Below are positions 1 through 6,718 of a DNA stretch of 10,166 nt, in pieces. The notes beneath the pieces are model-generated. The model was not told where the DNA came from. It saw nothing but the letters and a program-made list of their open reading frames with translations, and did no database searches. The position numbers and the translations under genes were made by a program. Within the stretch, counting starts at the first letter, position 1. Each line of letters opens with the position of its first letter. This DNA is from Nitrospira sp. UBA6909 (GTDB lineage: Bacteria; Nitrospirota; Nitrospiria; Nitrospirales; Nitrospiraceae): positions 19,144 through 29,309 of the forward strand of contig DKBD01000150.1 in the NCBI GenBank assembly GCA_002451055.1, in the 5' to 3' direction.

Positions 1-59
1 AGAACGATCCCCGCTCCGATCCCCACGAGGATCTTTCCGATCGCGGTCCATTCCGGCAT
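1..59 (-). CDS. Start of a small membrane protein, DUF2905-like (3' end outside window)
   Basis: Only the first 19 codons are present; they read MPEWTAIGKILVGIGAGIV and run off the left edge. A short polar start (PEW..IGK) leads straight into a glycine- and isoleucine-rich hydrophobic stretch. This resembles the start of the roughly 70-residue DUF2905 membrane proteins, whose function is unknown. A GGGATG stretch about ten bases upstream of the ATG could serve as a weak ribosome binding site. The gene follows asd on the same strand after 89 bases, so it may be the last gene of the operon. An overlapping ATG eleven bases upstream opens a different frame, rich in Arg and Asp, which looks non-coding. 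The family assignment rests on a very short stretch. Confidence 0.55.
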   Translation of the reverse strand, partial: MPEWTAIGKILVGIGAGIV

Positions 60-83
60 CTGTATTCATCCCAACTTCAATTC

Positions 84-121
84 GCGAGATTTGCATGGGG
101 CTCGAACGGAGCCGATCTCGC
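84..121 (-). other. Two-tier hairpin between asd and the DUF2905-like gene
   Basis: On the minus strand an outer 7-bp stem, GCGAGAT with ATCTCGC, encloses an inner 5-bp stem, GGCTC with GAGCC, over the loop CGTTC. No run of T follows, so it is not a typical intrinsic terminator. It could be an RNA processing or stability element, or a weak pausing site between asd and the next gene. The pairing is read directly from the sequence; a function is inferred only. Confidence 0.4.
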
Positions 122-148
122 CGGATGCCCGGCTGTTTCAGTGCCCTG

Positions 149-1171
149 CTAGCCCTTCACCAGACATTCGGCAATCTGAATCGCATTCAGCGCGGCCCCT
201 TTGCGAAGATTGTCCGACACGACCCAGAGGTTGAGGCCGTTGGTGATCGATTCATCCTCACGCACACGGCCGATATAGACTTCGTCTTTTCCCGTCGCGT
301 CCAGCGGCATCGGATAGAGTTTCCTTACCGGATCGTCGTACACGATGACGCCCGGCATGGCGGCCAGCGCCGCGCGCGCTTCGTTGGCTTTCAGGGGCTT
401 TTCCAGCTCGACGTTGATCGCCTCGGAATGGCAGCGCAGCACCGGCACGCGCACAGTCGTCGCAGTCACACGGAGTGATGGCGCGTCGAGGATCTTCCTC
501 GTTTCCTTCACGATCTTCACTTCTTCCGAGCAATCGCCGCCGTCATTGAACGAACCGATATGCGGCAGCAGGTTGAAGGCGATCTGAAACGGATAGACCT
601 CCGCCTTCACGTCGCGGAAGGCCATGAGCGCCTTCGTTTGATCCATCAGCTCATCCATTGCCGCGGCGCCTGTTCCCGAGACCGATTGAAACGTCGTCAC
701 CACGACGCGCTTCACCCCTACCGCGTCGTGCAGGGGCTTCAGCGCCATGACCAACGGCGTCGTGGTACAGTTGGGGATCGACACGATACCACGCGGCATG
801 GTCCCCAGAGCGTGAGCGTTGACTTCCGGCACGACTAGCGGGACATCCGGTTCCATCCGAAACACACCGCTGTCATCGATCACGACGATGCCCTCCGCGC
901 CGAGCTTCCGTCCATAGTCGCGACTGATCGCATCCGTAGCCGAGATCAACGCAAAATCGACACCGGCAAACGACGAATCGGGAGTCAACTCCTCGACCAT
1001 CCATTCTTTATCCTGACATGACATCGTACTTCCGGCCGACCGCTTCGACGCAAACAGACGAAGCGATTCCAGGGGAAACTTCCGTTCTTCCAGGATCTCC
1101 AGCGTTTCCTTTCCAACGGCGCCGGTGGCGCCAAGGATCGCCATGACATATTTGGATTTCTTTTTAAACAT
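149..1171 (-). CDS. asd: Aspartate-semialdehyde dehydrogenase
   Basis: Reduces L-4-aspartyl phosphate to L-aspartate 4-semialdehyde with NADPH in the cytoplasm; this is the branch point to lysine/diaminopimelate, threonine (hence isoleucine) and methionine. The 340-residue protein has the usual length. It begins with the nucleotide-binding GATGAVG loop (residues 14-20). The catalytic cysteine is C135 in SIPNCTTTPL, the SVSGTG stretch lies at 163-168, and the active-site R241/H248 region reads VRVPVLRCHSE. I start at the ATG at 1171; a TTG directly before it is in frame but a less likely start. The Shine-Dalgarno match is poor (only AGGC-like), so translation may depend partly on coupling to the NHL gene, which ends 21 bases upstream. 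It is the last recognisable enzyme of the leuA operon. Placed there, it should follow leucine T-box control unless it also has its own promoter. Confidence 0.96.
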   Translation of the reverse strand: MFKKKSKYVMAILGATGAVGKETLEILEERKFPLESLRLFASKRSAGSTMSCQDKEWMVEELTPDSSFAGVDFALISATDAISRDYGRKLGAEGIVVIDDSGVFRMEPDVPLVVPEVNAHALGTMPRGIVSIPNCTTTPLVMALKPLHDAVGVKRVVVTTFQSVSGTGAAAMDELMDQTKALMAFRDVKAEVYPFQIAFNLLPHIGSFNDGGDCSEEVKIVKETRKILDAPSLRVTATTVRVPVLRCHSEAINVELEKPLKANEARAALAAMPGVIVYDDPVRKLYPMPLDATGKDEVYIGRVREDESITNGLNLWVVSDNLRKGAALNAIQIAECLVKG

Positions 1172-1192
1172 CAACGCCTGCCCGCCTTCCGT

Positions 1193-2395
1193 CTAGAATC
1201 CTATCTCCCGAATCTGATGATTGAACGTATCTGCGACGACAAGACGTCCTTCCCTATCGACCGCGATCCCGAAGGGGTAGTTGAGGCGGGCCTTTAACGC
1301 CGGTCCGCCGTCGCCGCCAGAACCAGTTCCCCCCACTCCGGCCACTCGCTCAAGCATGCCCGTCGTCCGATCCCATCGGCGGACCAAATGGTTGTCGGAG
1401 TCGGTGATGAAGAGATGGCCCTCACGACCCGCTGCGATGCCTGATGGTCTGGACAAACTGGCTGAAGGCGGCTCCGCATCACCCTGATACCGGTATTCAC
1501 CGCCGTCACCCGCCACCGTCCGAATCAATCCTGTGACAGGATCGACGGCGCGGATCCTTCCGTTGAATGTGTCGGCGATGAACAGTCTACCATCGTCGGC
1601 GTACACGAGACCGCTCGGTCCAGCTAGAGCCGCATCCATCGCCGGAATCCCATCTCCATTATATGTTGCCGACCCGACGCCGGCGAGCGTGCGGATAAGT
1701 CCTGTTGCCAAGTCGATCGCGCGAACACGGTTGTTGCTCTGATCGGCAACGTATAGAGTGCCGGCCTCATCCAGCGCCAGAGCAGCCGGCTCGTTGAGCC
1801 CCGCTGCCACCGCAGGACCTCCATCGCCGCCATATCGAGGCTGGCCGACACCTGCGATGGTGGTAATGATCCCGGTGCCGGCTTCGACAAAGCGAATACG
1901 ATGGTTCATGGTGTCGGCAATATACAAATTCCCCTGCCCGTCGACGACGACGGCCGTAGGAAAGTTGAGGCGCGCCTTAATGGCCGGCCCGCCGTCACCA
2001 CCGAACCTCTCACGTGCGACCGTCCCATTGATGACATACCGAACCGTCCCGCTCAAATCAGCCTGCTGCCCATAGTTCTGCACAGTCGGGCCTATGTCTG
2101 CGAAGGGATCCTCGCTCATCTGGTCCCCTGCTTCCCAGCCCCGACGGGCATCCGCCGTTGTGCGCTCCGCATCAGCCAAACCGGCGACCGTTGAGATGGC
2201 ACCGCTCACCCGATCGATTCGCCGAATGACGTGATTTTCAGAGTCGGCAATCCACACATTGCCGTGAGGATCGACCGCCACTCCTTTCGGCTCATTCAGT
2301 GCAGCCTGAACGGAAGGCCCGCCGTCTCCGGAATAGCCTGGCTCGCCGGTTCCAGCAAGGGTTTGAATTGTCCGCGAATGAAGAATGGTCGCCAT
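1193..2395 (-). CDS. Six-bladed NHL-repeat beta-propeller protein, function unknown
   Basis: The protein has 400 residues and six copies of an NHL-type repeat. A turn of the form GDGGPA with A.LN.P precedes G.AVD..G.LYIAD..N.RIR.ID..TG.I.T.AG.G. Copies begin near residues 23, 133, 189, 245, 303 and 362; the fourth (GDGIPA) and fifth (GDAEPP) are degenerate. The chain starts with the last strand of a blade (RTIQTLAGTG) and ends with a blade lacking that strand (NHQIREIGF), so the ring probably closes by velcro pairing of the two ends. About 60 residues (roughly 74-132) with acidic and polar character are inserted between blades one and two. There is no signal peptide or membrane segment, so it is likely cytoplasmic. 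NHL propellers bind proteins, RNA or small ligands; some are lyases, but I see no catalytic signature. It starts 17 bases after leuB with no clear ribosome binding site and ends 21 bases before asd, which suggests translational coupling. Its role in this amino-acid operon is not known to me. Confidence 0.88.
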   Translation of the reverse strand: MATILHSRTIQTLAGTGEPGYSGDGGPSVQAALNEPKGVAVDPHGNVWIADSENHVIRRIDRVSGAISTVAGLADAERTTADARRGWEAGDQMSEDPFADIGPTVQNYGQQADLSGTVRYVINGTVARERFGGDGGPAIKARLNFPTAVVVDGQGNLYIADTMNHRIRFVEAGTGIITTIAGVGQPRYGGDGGPAVAAGLNEPAALALDEAGTLYVADQSNNRVRAIDLATGLIRTLAGVGSATYNGDGIPAMDAALAGPSGLVYADDGRLFIADTFNGRIRAVDPVTGLIRTVAGDGGEYRYQGDAEPPSASLSRPSGIAAGREGHLFITDSDNHLVRRWDRTTGMLERVAGVGGTGSGGDGGPALKARLNYPFGIAVDREGRLVVADTFNHQIREIGF

Positions 2396-2412
2396 ACCAA
2401 CGCAGGATATTG

Positions 2413-3486
2413 CTAGCTCAAGTTTCGAAGAATCGCGTCTCCCATTTCCACTGTCCCGACGATCCTGGCACCCGGGCTTTGGATGTCCTTCGTTCGATAA
2501 CCCATATCAAGTGTTTTTATGATAGCCTGCTCGATGGCCTCGGCCTCTTTGTCGAGCTGAAATGCATAGGCTAACATCATCGCCGCCGACGCAATCGTCG
2601 CAATGGGATTGGCGATATTCTTGCCGGCGATGTCCGGCGCGCTGCCGTGGATAGGCTCGAACAAGCCGATCTTGGCCCCGACGCTTGCGGACGGCAGCAT
2701 CCCGATCGAGCCGGTCAGCATCGCCGCTTCGTCACTGAGGATGTCGCCGAACATGTTGTTGCAGAGCAACACATCGAACTGCCGTGGGTTGCGCACCAAT
2801 TGCATCGCGGCATTGTCTACATAGATATGCCCCAACTCGACATCAGGATAACCCTTGTGGACGTCGATCACGACCTTCCGCCATAGCTCGGAGGATTCCA
2901 ACACATTGGCCTTGTCCACCGACGTGACCTTCTTGCGCCGCTTTCGCGCCGCCTCGAACGCCACCTTCGCGATCCGCCTGACTTCTTCCGTCGTATAGAC
3001 TTCCGTGTTGACTCCCCGCTCCCCGCCGCCCGGCAATTGTTCGATCCCCTTAGGCTTACCGAAATAAATCCCGCCGGTAAGCTCCCGGATGACGAGGATG
3101 TCGATTCCTTCGATGACTTCGCGCTTCAGTGTGGACGCATCGACGAGATTGGAATAGACCTTGGCCGGACGGAGATTGGCATACAGCCCCAACGCCTCTC
3201 GAATACCGAGCAAGGCGCGTTCCGGCCTCATGCTGTAATCCAGCCCCTCCCACCTAGGGCCTCCCACAGCCCCCAGTAACACCGCATCGCTTTGCTTTGC
3301 GAGCGACAGTGTTTCGCTGGGCAACGGAACCCCTACCTTATCGATCGCGTGCCCACCGATGTCGGCGGCCACAAACTCAAACGAATGATGGTATTGGTGT
3401 CCAATGGCTTTCAGAATTTTGACCGCTTCAGGGACAATCTCGCGTCCGACTCCATCTCCGGCGAGTACCGCAATCTTTGCTTCCAC
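2413..3486 (-). CDS. leuB: 3-isopropylmalate dehydrogenase
   Basis: Oxidises and decarboxylates (2R,3S)-3-isopropylmalate to 4-methyl-2-oxopentanoate, the third step of leucine synthesis, as a cytoplasmic dimer. At 357 residues it has normal length. Visible family features are the substrate-binding arginines R96 and R106 in the [16 protein letters not shown] region, R134 and Y141 in [12 protein letters not shown]192 in VDKANVLE, and the metal-binding aspartates D224, D248 and D252 in the [14 protein letters not shown] region. The NAD-type loop [18 protein letters not shown] (277-294) has D285, which marks NAD rather than NADP preference. The start is GTG, with AAGGAG at 3495-3500 eight bases upstream. 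It follows the cupin gene after 39 bases and precedes the NHL gene by 17. leuC and leuD, the step between leuA and leuB, are absent here and must lie elsewhere. Confidence 0.97.
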   Translation of the reverse strand: MEAKIAVLAGDGVGREIVPEAVKILKAIGHQYHHSFEFVAADIGGHAIDKVGVPLPSETLSLAKQSDAVLLGAVGGPRWEGLDYSMRPERALLGIREALGLYANLRPAKVYSNLVDASTLKREVIEGIDILVIRELTGGIYFGKPKGIEQLPGGGERGVNTEVYTTEEVRRIAKVAFEAARKRRKKVTSVDKANVLESSELWRKVVIDVHKGYPDVELGHIYVDNAAMQLVRNPRQFDVLLCNNMFGDILSDEAAMLTGSIGMLPSASVGAKIGLFEPIHGSAPDIAGKNIANPIATIASAAMMLAYAFQLDKEAEAIEQAIIKTLDMGYRTKDIQSPGARIVGTVEMGDAILRNLS

Positions 3487-3525
3487 GTCGCGCGCTCCTT
3501 CCTATTCGTGCAATCGACCAGTCCC

Positions 3526-3888
3526 CTACTCCAACACCGTTTCATCCTCGATCCGCCAGGCGGGATCGACCAGACAAAGAAATTCAATGTCCGCGCCTCC
3601 GGTATTCTCCAAGGACTGTTTGCCACCAGGCGGCACGTATATCATCGACCCCGCTTCAACGGGACAGGTCTCCGAGTCAATGGTAAATCGACCCTGCCCC
3701 GCGATGAAGTAATAGACCTCGGACGAGGCCAACACATGTTGTTTTGACCGCCCACCCACTGCGAGCTTGCCGTGCGCCAGACTGTACCCAAGCGTGACGC
3801 TTTCTTTGGCCGGATGCATCAACTCCCGGAGAACCGTGTGGTCCCCGGCCAGAAACTCCTGGCACTCTGCGACGGTTCTCTTCAACAT
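3526..3888 (-). CDS. Small cupin-domain protein with partly lost metal site
   Basis: This 120-residue single-domain cupin lies between leuA and leuB. Motif 1 is recognisable as SKQHVLASSEVYYFIAGQG (residues 48-66) and motif 2 as AGSMIYVPPGGKQSLENTG (79-97). Compared with the cupin consensus G(X)5HXH(X)3-4E(X)6G, the first histidine is K49, the second is H51, and the glutamate is E57 after one extra residue. In motif 2 (PXGXXHXXXN) the histidine position is Q91, with N95 kept. Only two of four usual metal ligands remain, so it may bind a ligand without metal catalysis, or use metal differently. The ATG at 3888 has AAGGAGG at 3899-3905, ten bases upstream; an in-frame GTG at 3912 has no such site, so I prefer the shorter form. 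The context suggests a role tied to branched-chain amino acid synthesis, but the function is unknown. Confidence 0.85.
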   Translation of the reverse strand: MLKRTVAECQEFLAGDHTVLRELMHPAKESVTLGYSLAHGKLAVGGRSKQHVLASSEVYYFIAGQGRFTIDSETCPVEAGSMIYVPPGGKQSLENTGGADIEFLCLVDPAWRIEDETVLE

Positions 3889-3898
3889 GCGCGAGAAG

Positions 3899-3905
3899 CC
3901 TCCTT
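3899..3905 (-). promoter_or_regulatory. Ribosome binding site of the cupin gene
   Basis: AAGGAGG on the minus strand, ten bases before the ATG at 3888. It lies downstream of the in-frame GTG at 3912, so it favours the ATG as the true start and shortens the protein by eight residues. Confidence 0.65.
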
Positions 3906-3950
3906 GGTCCACGCTGGCGGAAATTCTTCACTCTAGCCTGGCAGAATCGA

Positions 3951-5498
3951 TCAAATCAAGCGGACCTTCTGCCCGCCTTCGGCCTGTTTTGACGCCATGT
4001 AGGCCAGCCGATTCAAGGCGTTGAGATAGGCTCTGGCCGCCGCCGCAATGATATCCGTGTCTGCACCGTGGCCCGAGACGGTCCGTCCGTCTTCCTGCAC
4101 CCGTACAGAGACCTCACCTTGCGCATCGGTCCCACCGGTGATCGCGTTGACGACGAACATCAGGAGTTTGCTCTTGGTTTGCGTCATCGAGGCAATGGTC
4201 CGATACACGGCGTCAACCGGCCCGTCGCCCGTCCCAGATTGTTTCACTGACTTTCCGTCGATCTCCAGCTCCACCGTCGCCGTAGGAGTCTGATCGGTTC
4301 CGCTCTCGACATGAAATGCTTTCAGGACAATCCGCTCCGCCATCCTGGCCACTTCTTCCGAGACGATGACCTCGATGTCTTCCTCATAGATCTCTTTCTT
4401 TTGATCGGCCAGTTTCTTGAACCGGTCGAAGGCATGGTTGATTTCCTCATCGCTCAGCTTGTAGCCCAGCTCTTCCAGCCGTTGCCGAAACGCATGCCGG
4501 CCAGAGAGCTTGCCCATTACCATCTTACTTTCGACGAGGCCGACCGACTCCGGTCGCATGATCTCATAGGTCATTTTATCCTTAAGCAAGCCGTCTTGGT
4601 GAATGCCGGAGGTATGCGCGAACGCGTTCGCCCCCACGATGGCCTTGTTGGGCTGGACCACCATCCCCGTGATTTTGCTGACCAGGCGACTGGTTTTCGC
4701 GATCTCCTCCGTCTTGATCTGTGTATCAGCCGAATAGAAATCCTTCCTCGTCCTGAGACCCATGGCGATTTCTTCCAACGAGGTATTGCCCGCACGCTCC
4801 CCGATCCCGTTGATCGTGCATTCCACCTGGCCAGCCCCATTCACGACGGCCGCCAGGCTGTTCGCCACGGCAACTCCCAAATCGTTGTGGCAATGGACCG
4901 AGATCACCGCCTGCTTGGCATTGGGCACCTTGTCACATATTCCCTTGATCAATGCGCCGAACTCTTGTGGGACAGCATACCCGACCGTATCGGGGATATT
5001 GACGGTTCCCGCCCCCGCCGCAATCACGGCTTCAATGACTTCGTACAAATACGCCGGATCGGAACGGCTCGCATCCATCGGCGAAAACTCCACGTCCTCG
5101 ACGTAGCTCCGCGCACGCTGAACCATGTCAACCGCGCGTTTCTTAGCTTCTTCACGGGTCATCCGAAACTGATGTTTCAAATGGATGTCGGAAGTCGACA
5201 GGAATGTATGAATACGGACCTTCGGCGCTCCTTTCAACGCCTCCCAGGCTCGATCGATGTCTTCCGGGCGGGCCCGAGCCAAACTGCAGATGGTCGGCCC
5301 TTCCACCTCCTGAGCAACCCGCCGCACCGCTTCGAAATCTCCCGGAGAACTGTACGCAAACCCCGCTTCAATGATATCGACGCCGAGGCGAGCCAGCTGC
5401 TTGGCGACCATGACCTTTTCTTCCACATTCATACTGGCGCCCGGCGATTGCTCCCCATCCCGCAATGTCGTATCAAAAATTCGTATCATGCGCGTCAT
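3951..5498 (-). CDS. leuA: 2-isopropylmalate synthase, long form with leucine-sensing domain
   Basis: Condenses acetyl-CoA with 3-methyl-2-oxobutanoate, the committed step of leucine synthesis. The 515-residue protein has the full domain order. A TIM-barrel catalytic domain starts with [16 protein letters not shown] (residues 8-23, metal ligand D14). HCHNDLGVA follows at 202-210 (H202 and H204 are metal ligands), then [15 protein letters not shown] at 229-243. After linker helices comes a C-terminal regulatory domain from about residue 395, with the [15 protein letters not shown] stretch typical of LeuA allosteric domains. The length and this domain favour LeuA over homocitrate synthase or the short LeuA-like enzymes; citramalate synthase is the closest alternative. 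I start at the ATG at 5498 because GGAGGTGA lies four bases upstream; a longer frame from 5531 would have no such site. The gene follows a T-box leader, so it should be controlled by tRNA-Leu charging at transcription and by leucine at the enzyme. Confidence 0.95.
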   Translation of the reverse strand: MTRMIRIFDTTLRDGEQSPGASMNVEEKVMVAKQLARLGVDIIEAGFAYSSPGDFEAVRRVAQEVEGPTICSLARARPEDIDRAWEALKGAPKVRIHTFLSTSDIHLKHQFRMTREEAKKRAVDMVQRARSYVEDVEFSPMDASRSDPAYLYEVIEAVIAAGAGTVNIPDTVGYAVPQEFGALIKGICDKVPNAKQAVISVHCHNDLGVAVANSLAAVVNGAGQVECTINGIGERAGNTSLEEIAMGLRTRKDFYSADTQIKTEEIAKTSRLVSKITGMVVQPNKAIVGANAFAHTSGIHQDGLLKDKMTYEIMRPESVGLVESKMVMGKLSGRHAFRQRLEELGYKLSDEEINHAFDRFKKLADQKKEIYEEDIEVIVSEEVARMAERIVLKAFHVESGTDQTPTATVELEIDGKSVKQSGTGDGPVDAVYRTIASMTQTKSKLLMFVVNAITGGTDAQGEVSVRVQEDGRTVSGHGADTDIIAAAARAYLNALNRLAYMASKQAEGGQKVRLI

Positions 5499-5502
5499 TG
5501 CA

Positions 5503-5510
5503 TCACCTCC
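5503..5510 (-). promoter_or_regulatory. Strong ribosome binding site of leuA
   Basis: GGAGGTGA on the minus strand, four bases before the ATG at 5498. It decides the leuA start against the upstream in-frame ATG at 5531. It is about 90 bases downstream of the T-box terminator, so the terminator does not hide it; this fits transcriptional rather than translational T-box control. Confidence 0.8.
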
Positions 5511-5550
5511 ATAGGAACAGATTTCCAGCACAGCCTGTCCGGCAGGGTTC

Positions 5551-5561
5551 AGCCATCAGCC
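5551..5561 (-). repeat. Short intergenic repeat copy with GCCATCAGC core
   Basis: The plus-strand sequence AGCCATCAGCC lies in the leuA leader after the terminator. The same nine-base core, GCCATCAGC, occurs in the ilvB-ilvN gap at 9164-9172. Nearby bases offer partial pairing partners: GCTGAT at 5573-5578 and ATGGC further upstream in the transcript. It could be one arm of a small dispersed intergenic repeat or chance; nine bases shared twice in 10 kb is suggestive, not conclusive. Confidence 0.3.
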
Positions 5562-5595
5562 AACCACCCAGAGCTGATCAGATGACTCATGGCCC

Positions 5596-5643
5596 AAAAA
5601 TACAAAAGCCCTCATCCCTTGTTGGAGTCAGGGACGAAGGCTT
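5596..5643 (-). terminator. Intrinsic terminator of the T-box leader
   Basis: On the minus strand AAGCCTTCGTCCCT (5643-5630) pairs with AGGGATGAGGGCTT (5619-5606): 14 bp with two G-T wobbles and a 10-base loop. The tract TTGTATTTTT follows. The 5' arm contains CGTCCCT, which is also the 3' half of the T-box antiterminator, so the two structures exclude each other. This is the expected off-switch when tRNA-Leu is charged. Confidence 0.92.
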
Positions 5644-5870
5644 GACGCGCTCCGTGGTACCACCCTGTTTTGGCCTGAACGGCGCTGCGCCGCTCAGAAC
5701 CCTTCATTCAGCCCGTCACGAGGGCGATGCGGAATCCATTACTCGGATTTCACGGATTCAGGCTCGGAGGCGAGTTCGGCGACGCTTAGATTGGCTCGCA
5801 CCGTCCGCCAATTCTCTCAGGCTAAACGACCCGCCTACTACTCCTCGTCTCAGCCGCTTACGATCGCATC
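5596..5870 (-). ncRNA. Leucine T-box riboswitch (class I, transcriptional) upstream of leuA
   Basis: All parts of a canonical T-box can be read in order. Stem I (about 5855-5761) has a K-turn-like base (GGCT with AGCC, sheared GA positions), GGAGTAGTA facing the specifier loop, an upper helix CGTTTAG/CTAAGCG (5828-5822 with 5789-5783), the AGAGA bulge, and helix ATTGGC/GCCAAT with the conserved GGTGCGA in its apical loop. The specifier sits in GAACTCGCCTCCGAGCC: CTC at 5774-5772 followed by a purine, a leucine codon read by anticodon GAG. Stem II (5759-5732) is GAATCC/GGATTC with TGAA opposite AGTA, an S-turn. Stem III (5697-5675) is a 10-bp helix with loop CAG. The T-box AGGGTGGTACCACG (5666-5653) follows. 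Its TGGT pairs with the ACCA end of tRNA-Leu (discriminator A). CAGGG pairs with CCCTG (5633-5629), and ACGGAG with CTTCGT, to form the antiterminator. Uncharged tRNA-Leu should let transcription continue into leuA. Confidence 0.95.
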
Positions 5871-5878
5871 ATCTGTCT

Positions 5879-5884
5879 ATCATA
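5879..5884 (-). promoter_or_regulatory. Possible -10 element for the T-box/leuA transcript
   Basis: TATGAT on the minus strand matches the sigma-70 -10 consensus at five of six positions. It lies 25 bases after the pssA stop and would place transcription start near 5872, right at the beginning of the T-box. No good -35 hexamer is seen at 16-18 bases; a TTGACG at 5936-5931 inside the pssA end is too far away. Read-through from pssA is the alternative. Confidence 0.4.
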
Positions 5885-5908
5885 CCGCGCTCGTCTACCG
5901 GGACTCCG

Positions 5909-6718
5909 CTACAGCTTCGGCTCCGGCGACGTCAACTCCGTTTTCACGGCTCCCTTCTTCCCCACCACCCGGACGACCAGCGAGAACATCTTCTCAACTG
6001 GTCCCATCATCGCATAGCCGCTGAAGACCACGAATAACATAACCTGTGGCCAAGCCGCCACCATCATCAGCCCAAGAATCCCCCACACGAGATAGGTGAT
6101 CTGCTGAGGGCCTTTGAACTTCAGATCCTTGAAGCTCCGATACTTGATCGTACTGACCATCAGGAACGACAGCATGAGGGTGAGGATGAGCACAACGATC
6201 GATTTTACCTCCGCCCCCATTTGAACAGCGTGGTGGTCGAATACTACCAGCGACGCGACGACTCCAGCCGCTGCGGGGATAGCCAAACCCATAAAGTACT
6301 TGCCGTCGGACAACGTCACTGTCGAATTGAACCTGGCCAGCCTCACCGCACCCATGGCCACATACGCAAACATGATTGCCACTCCGAACGTGCCTAATCC
6401 GCTCAGCGCCCAGGAATAGATGAGAAGTCCCGGCGCGACGCCGAATGACACGACATCGGACAGTGAATCGTACTCCAGTCCGAAATGGCTAGTGCTGTTG
6501 GTCAACCGGGCGGACTTGCCGTCCAGAACATCGAATATCATCGCGACAAGAATGGCGACAGCCGCGGCCATGTAATCGGCTTTAAAGACCGAGAGAATCG
6601 CATAGACCCCGCAGAACAAGTTGCCCGTCGTAAAAAGATTCGGGATCAGATGCATAGCCGCTTTTCGCCGCTTACTGTCTTTGCCGAACGAGTTTCTAAA
6701 CGCAGCGGATTTCATCAT
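5909..6718 (-). CDS. pssA: CDP-diacylglycerol-serine O-phosphatidyltransferase (phosphatidylserine synthase)
   Basis: Transfers phosphatidyl from CDP-diacylglycerol to L-serine, giving phosphatidylserine at the inner membrane. The 269-residue protein carries the full CDP-alcohol phosphotransferase motif DG(X)2AR(X)8G(X)3D(X)3D as D66-G67, A70-R71, G80, D84 and D88. Several hydrophobic membrane segments follow: about 95-125, 135-160, 170-192 and 210-245. The N-terminus is basic (KRRKAAMHLIPNLFTTGNLF), as usual in the integral-membrane type II enzyme found in Bacillus and many other bacteria, unlike the phospholipase D-like E. coli PssA. The ATG at 6718 overlaps the psd stop as ATGA; a second ATG follows at once and GGGAG lies a few bases upstream. 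The reading frame stays open 195 bases further up, but that part overlaps psd and is not protein-like. The gene is translationally coupled to psd. Confidence 0.95.
   Translation of the reverse strand: MMKSAAFRNSFGKDSKRRKAAMHLIPNLFTTGNLFCGVYAILSVFKADYMAAAVAILVAMIFDVLDGKSARLTNSTSHFGLEYDSLSDVVSFGVAPGLLIYSWALSGLGTFGVAIMFAYVAMGAVRLARFNSTVTLSDGKYFMGLAIPAAAGVVASLVVFDHHAVQMGAEVKSIVVLILTLMLSFLMVSTIKYRSFKDLKFKGPQQITYLVWGILGLMMVAAWPQVMLFVVFSGYAMMGPVEKMFSLVVRVVGKKGAVKTELTSPEPKL

Noticed and set aside
4311..5585. A 424-codon open frame on the plus strand opposite leuA
   Set aside because: leuA on the other strand is certain from its motifs. The antisense frame has no family motif and is rich in His, Arg and Asp, as expected from reading GC-rich codons backwards.
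5549..5590. A 13-codon leader peptide in the leuA leader
   Set aside because: It has only two leucine codons, no convincing ribosome binding site, and lies after the terminator, so it cannot act as a classical attenuator peptide.
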